From NCBI GenBank assembly GCA_008933995.1, contig WARS01000015.1, forward strand, positions 13,152,957 through 13,216,956: a DNA stretch of 64,000 nt, given 5' to 3'. Source of the DNA: Datnioides undecimradiatus (taxonomy: Eukaryota; Chordata; Actinopteri; Lobotiformes; Datnioididae). Of this stretch, positions 59,980 through 64,000 are shown in pieces; positions within the stretch are counted from its first letter, which is position 1; each line of letters opens with the position of its first letter. Under the pieces are notes generated by a model that saw only the letters and a program-made list of their open reading frames with translations, was not told the origin of the DNA and searched no databases. The translations under genes and the position numbers were made by a program.

Positions 59980-61790
59980 TGGCTTATTTCATCTGGGCTA
60001 GATGCAGTAGTAACTGTGTAGGGCATGACAAGCAGGAACTGAGGGGCAAAAACTTTGCCTCGTACTTTTACAGGACAGTTGACTCAAAACTGTACAAACT
60101 ACAGATTTAATCGACAAAAAAACCCAAACATAATATGCTTTAAAATGAAGTATTTCAAGTGTAATTTTGCTTCACCATTTTATCTCTTAAAAGCTCTCAA
60201 GCAAGACATTTTTTTTCATTATTTTACATATATTTTTGCATCTACCCATTACTTTTACTTGTCCTAATCAATTCTCCACTTCTCTGTGCACCATTTCATC
60301 ACGGGACAAACACCCAGCTGTCTACCCAACTAGGCAGGCACACATACAAACAAACAGATGCCAAAACTTGGCAAATAGAATATGAAAATGAAATGATTGG
60401 ATTCACAACACTGCAAACTAATGAGCAAATCTGAAAGTTTTTTCTGTTGTAATGTTTCTCTTTGCTTTTACACACTTCTTTTCTCTTGGTCACAAATACA
60501 GTCACACATGCGCACATCATGTTTGCTTTCCCCAGTTTGTGTTTGACACATATACTCACTCATAACCTGCTGCTGCCATCTTCTGGGGGAGAAAGCTTTA
60601 GAAGGCTAAGCATGCTACACAAAATGCTTTAAACAAACTACAGCAGAATGAGACTGGAGGCATTACCTGGGAATAGAAATTAACTGGTTTTTGAAGAAAC
60701 CACATTTCGGTTTGTTCTACCATGTGTCAGAAATCAGACCCAGTCCAAAATTCCTACCTCCAGAATGATGTTATCCTGTTTTTTTTCATATCAGATTATA
60801 ATATTTACTGGGGAAATTACATCCTCTGCTCAGTAATGTTGCTTTGTTGCCCAGGTGAAAAAATGCTGATTTGTGGTGCTGATTTTAATTGCTGAACATT
60901 ATTGCTTTATTTTGAAGATGTTATTGGCTTTTATCCCATGCAATTGTTTATGTGCATGTATATTTTTCATACTGTATTTTCATCCTTATTTGCCTGTATC
61001 TAATTTCACTTATCTTGTGAAATAAAGCCTTGTTGTTTTTTGTATGAAGTTGCATTTCTTTAGGTAAAAAATAAAGTTAACAAGCCTTGACGATCATTCT
61101 GGTCTGTGCTTTATTCCTTATCTGTGTTTACTCATGTGCACCTCATTGTTAAATACTTCAGGGGGCATGTGGTTACAGTGTAACAAAGGCTACGTTAATG
61201 GCACGGTGATATTAAGCCTGTCTTGTAGTTCAGGGTTGCTGCTCATTTTCCTTCTCTGCAACTTTGTAACCCTTTCCACAGGTTCGCATTGCGGTGCCTT
61301 CAAGGACTGTCAGAAATATAATCTCAACAAATAAAAGCAAAGAGACAAAATGTGTGTGTGTGTTGTGCATTTTCGGTTGAAATGTATATTTTGCCTGCCA
61401 ACATAGTATATTTACATTTGAAGTAGTAAAATAGTCCACAAAATAAACATCAGCTTCTATATTTTGTTTCATGTCTGTTAACATGAAGTTAGTGTGTCTT
61501 TACGTATGCGTGGTTGTGTGATTGAGATGGAAGTCAGTGTACCCTATCTTTCACATTTATTTACATTAAGTGTATCCTGCATTGTTTTGTGTTTACTGGC
61601 CCAGAGACAATTTTTCTCTATATAAAAAATAATGTGTAATGTGTGTTAAAGAAAGATACATGTCGTTGTCCCTTTGATGCAAAAATAAAGGTTGGATCTC
61701 CGTCTCCAACTACTGCATCAAAGTGCGCGTGCTCCACGCTGTGACAGGAGCGGCACTTACACAGACAGTCGGGTGGCCTCTTCGGTGAAA
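59980..61790. other. Intergenic stretch without a supported gene
   Basis: AT-rich sequence with several AATAAA motifs (61021, 61069) but no exon, open frame of coding quality, or splice pair that could be defended. Confidence 0.4.
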
Positions 61791-61814
61791 CCGTAGCAGT
61801 GCATACAGGAGAGA

Positions 61815-61905
61815 AACTAAAGTATCGATCTCATTACACTGGTATCGATCAGTATCAATACCAACGTTGGTATCGATATTTGATCGATCCTCCCACCACT
61901 ACGCA
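61815..61905 (-). mobile_element. Probable DNA-transposon terminal fragment (GATCGAT-rich)
   Basis: The minus strand starts GTAGTGGTGGGAGGATCGATC and contains several TATCGAT/GGTATCGAT units, like fish hAT-type ends. Neither a partner end nor a target duplication was found. Confidence 0.35.
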
Positions 61906-62150
61906 ACAGTCCCTCCTAGCTCCAGTCAAACAAAACAAACAAACAAACAAAAACCTAAGTAACTCTGCAAGTGTCTCTTTTGGGTCACTGTTGCCGGTCC
62001 CAAGCCCGGATGAAGGAGGAGGGCTGTAGTTGTGATATAAAAAAAAGCAAGAATCGACAGAACAAAGTTCATTTGTAGTTCTATACATATTTGTGTCTCT
62101 CCCACACCATTATTCCTCTCTTAGCGACCATTACAATTACATGCACATGG

Positions 62151-62420
62151 CCAATTATACAAATTATGTGATGACGCAATTAAGCGACTTCTAACGAAAG
62201 CCAATAGCTACTTTCCTTACTGAGGAGTGGGCAACACTGAGCCTGACGCTAACATTGCCGCAGCGGCTCGGGTTCATGGATGTAACTGCCTGCGGTATTT
62301 CTAAAATTAAGTGAATTGCAGGAGTCTGCTAGCATGGAAATAACACAAAGACGATGTATTAATAATAATTAATGACAACCTCTAAAGTGTTTCGGTCCTG
62401 TCGCAGATGAAGATGCTGAA
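62151..62420 (+). promoter_or_regulatory. Presumed promoter and 5' non-coding exon of gene B
   Basis: CCAAT boxes at 62151-62155 and 62201-62205, a CRE-like TGACGCAA at about 62172, and a CpG-containing stretch (CCGCAGCGGCTCGGG) lie 450-750 bp before the coding exon. This mirrors the CCAAT promoter upstream of gene A. The start site is inferred. Confidence 0.4.
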
Positions 62421-62920
62421 GGGACGGAACAGGTGCTGCACGCAAAGGCTTCCTGTTTATTCGCTGATGTCCAAAGGTATCATCTGTTATTTGAAAGATC
62501 CTTTCCTTCGAATGCAGTGTTTTATTTCCCTGCTGTCCAGTGTCCACATCGAGAGGTTCACATTCACGAGTGTGCCTCTGTGTTACGGGTTAGCCATTAA
62601 CATTAACTGAGCTAACTCCCTAACACTACGGGACAGTAATGCGTCTAGATTATGTAGCAGGTTACTTCATCAACCTACTGCTGGTATGACAGGGTGAAAT
62701 GCTACAGCCACAGAGTCAGCCTTTCTCTAAGAGCTCAAAAAAGCTTAATTTTACAAGCTGTGTTGCAAGTAGCCTTAAGCTATCGACAGTAAACACTACC
62801 TCTTCTCAGAGGAGGCTGGGAGTCACATCACAACCCTGATGATCAATTCTGCATGTTTGTATCCCGTCGGTAGATCCCGCCTCCGAAGAGAACAACACCT
62901 ATCAGTGATGGTTATGGAGG

Positions 62921-63793
62921 ATGATGGACGTCCCCTCAGCCAATCAGAGCCAGACACCCTGTCAGCCGTGGGCGGGTCAGAACAGCTGGTCCCCAGCTTC
63001 ACCTCAAGGACCCGTCTGCAACCCCCTACCTAGCTTTCAGCATCTTAGCCTCGGCTCGCCTTCTGACCAGAGACCCTGCTGCGACCACCAGCAGACGTCC
63101 AACCAGGGCAATCAGAGCAACTTCGCCACCTTTTCAACCATAAACTACACTGATCAGGGCACACTGCATGCTAATGTTGTTAATCATGGTGTCACTCCTG
63201 ATGTTTCATCTGTGGTTCCAGCTGCAAGCCAAGGAAGAAATATACCTCCATGTTCTCTCCCTCTTATAAATCAAGTGACACAGCCTTGTAGGCCGCATCA
63301 AATGCTGTTTTACTCCCCTCACAGCCCTTACCATGCAAAATCTCCCCAATTCCAGGAAGCATACACACACCAGGGTTCACAGAATGGGCCGCAGTCACCC
63401 CATCAAAACCATATGCTACTGAGCTCACCATCATTTGAACAATGCATGAATCAGAGTCCACAGTGCACATCTCAGCCTGTATTTGAGAGGGCGAAAGTGG
63501 AATCCTCTGTTGGATACACCCACAGTCATGCCTGTCCTACCTCTCCCATCCAACAGCAGCCTCAGTGGACACTTCCACCACTCTCCAGAGGTAGGGTCAT
63601 ATTCACTTAATGTATTTGTCAGAGAGCCTCCCTTGTGAGTGATCATTTAAATTAAAAATGTACAAACTCTATTAAGAACGAGCTAGTTCCTCATTGTTTT
63701 TATCCAGGATGTAACTCCTCTGTTTTGTATCCAGGAACCGTAAATGAGTTTGTTCCGAATGCAGTTGCACAGGACAGGAACATCACGCCACAG
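62921..63793 (+). CDS. Tandem paralogue of gene A (gene B), first two coding exons, cut by the window end
   Basis: Exon 1 (62921-63590, preceded by an acceptor at 62871-62873) encodes 223 codons of Ser/Pro/Gln-rich sequence that align with exon 1 of gene A: CQPWAGQNSW against CQSWVGQNGW, NPLPSFQHLSLGS against NPLPSSQHLSLGS, and VFERAKVE against TFERTNVE, with SVGYTHS against SVSGYTHN after it. Exon 2 (63735-63793) encodes 20 codons. Both exons end in the same phases as in gene A (1, then 0). The recombinase-like part should lie beyond the right edge. The start at 62921 is chosen because it opens the conserved frame. Upstream ATGs at 62908 and 62914 are in another frame, which closes after about 41 codons. 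Function is unknown, as for gene A. Confidence 0.75.
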
Positions 63794-63976
63794 GTGGGTA
63801 TAGTTTTCTCATTTGTCCTGTTAAATTTCACAAAATTTCCCAATATTCCACGTTCCATGTTGATATCCTCAAATGTATTGCTCAACCATCAAAGATACTC
63901 AGTTTACACTGTTTTAAACAGGAAAAAATTGCCACACACAAAACCTGGAACCAGGGAATCCCCCACTGTTACATAA

Positions 63977-64000
63977 ATATATATATATATATATATATAT
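63977..64000 (+). repeat. (AT)n tract at the window end
   Basis: At least 12 AT units running off the edge, in intron 2 of gene B. Confidence 0.9.

Noticed and set aside
1..64000. CRISPR arrays, tRNA or rRNA genes, bacterial operons, viral genomes
   Set aside because: None seen. Regular short repeats here are microsatellites and minisatellites, and no cloverleaf or rRNA-like segment was recognised by eye.

Overview
The window is nuclear DNA from a ray-finned fish, most likely a percomorph. Genes have spliced, GT-AG-bounded exons and long AT-rich introns. CA/TG microsatellites are abundant, and several interspersed repeat families that I recognise from percomorph genomes are present. No viral or prokaryotic genes were seen. 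The species cannot be named from the sequence.

Layout. (1) 1-3.9 kb: a minus-strand signal-peptide exon at 3907-3985 is the start of a gene running off the left edge; the rest of this stretch is probably its first intron and holds a fold-back element. (2) 4-18 kb: gene-poor DNA with a 444-bp solo-LTR-like insertion and other repeats. (3) 18.0-36.8 kb, minus strand: a complete 14-exon SUSD2 gene (828 codons) with a mariner relic in one long intron. (4) 37.46-39.46 kb, plus strand: a four-exon DHRS13-like short-chain dehydrogenase that shares a 628-bp promoter region with SUSD2. (5) 41.0-42.4 kb: an intronless RING/B-box/PRY-SPRY TRIM gene, followed by a probable UDP-glucuronosyltransferase relic. 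(6) 44.8-53.9 kb: a nine-coding-exon gene (about 1135 aa) for a nuclear-looking zinc-finger protein with a worn tyrosine-recombinase-like core. It looks like a domesticated transposon integrase. (7) 54-62 kb: repeat-rich DNA containing a chain of microexon-like cassettes (56.03-57.1 kb), two minisatellites and a decayed tandem repeat. (8) 62.9 kb to the end: the first two coding exons of a tandem paralogue of gene (6).

The most unusual observation is the chain at 56.06-57.1 kb. Five perfect GTAAGT donors pair with good acceptors to define exons of 14, 8, 47 and 12 nt behind a TATA-like box. They keep one open frame that runs into a repeat of nine-codon units. It could be an undescribed microexon gene, its relic, or a set of recursive-splice sites. 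The second point of interest is the tandem pair of recombinase-like genes, in which the right copy has an altered start-codon arrangement.

Exon models were assembled by hand from reading-frame phase and splice signals. Names rest on recognised motifs and architecture, not on database searches.
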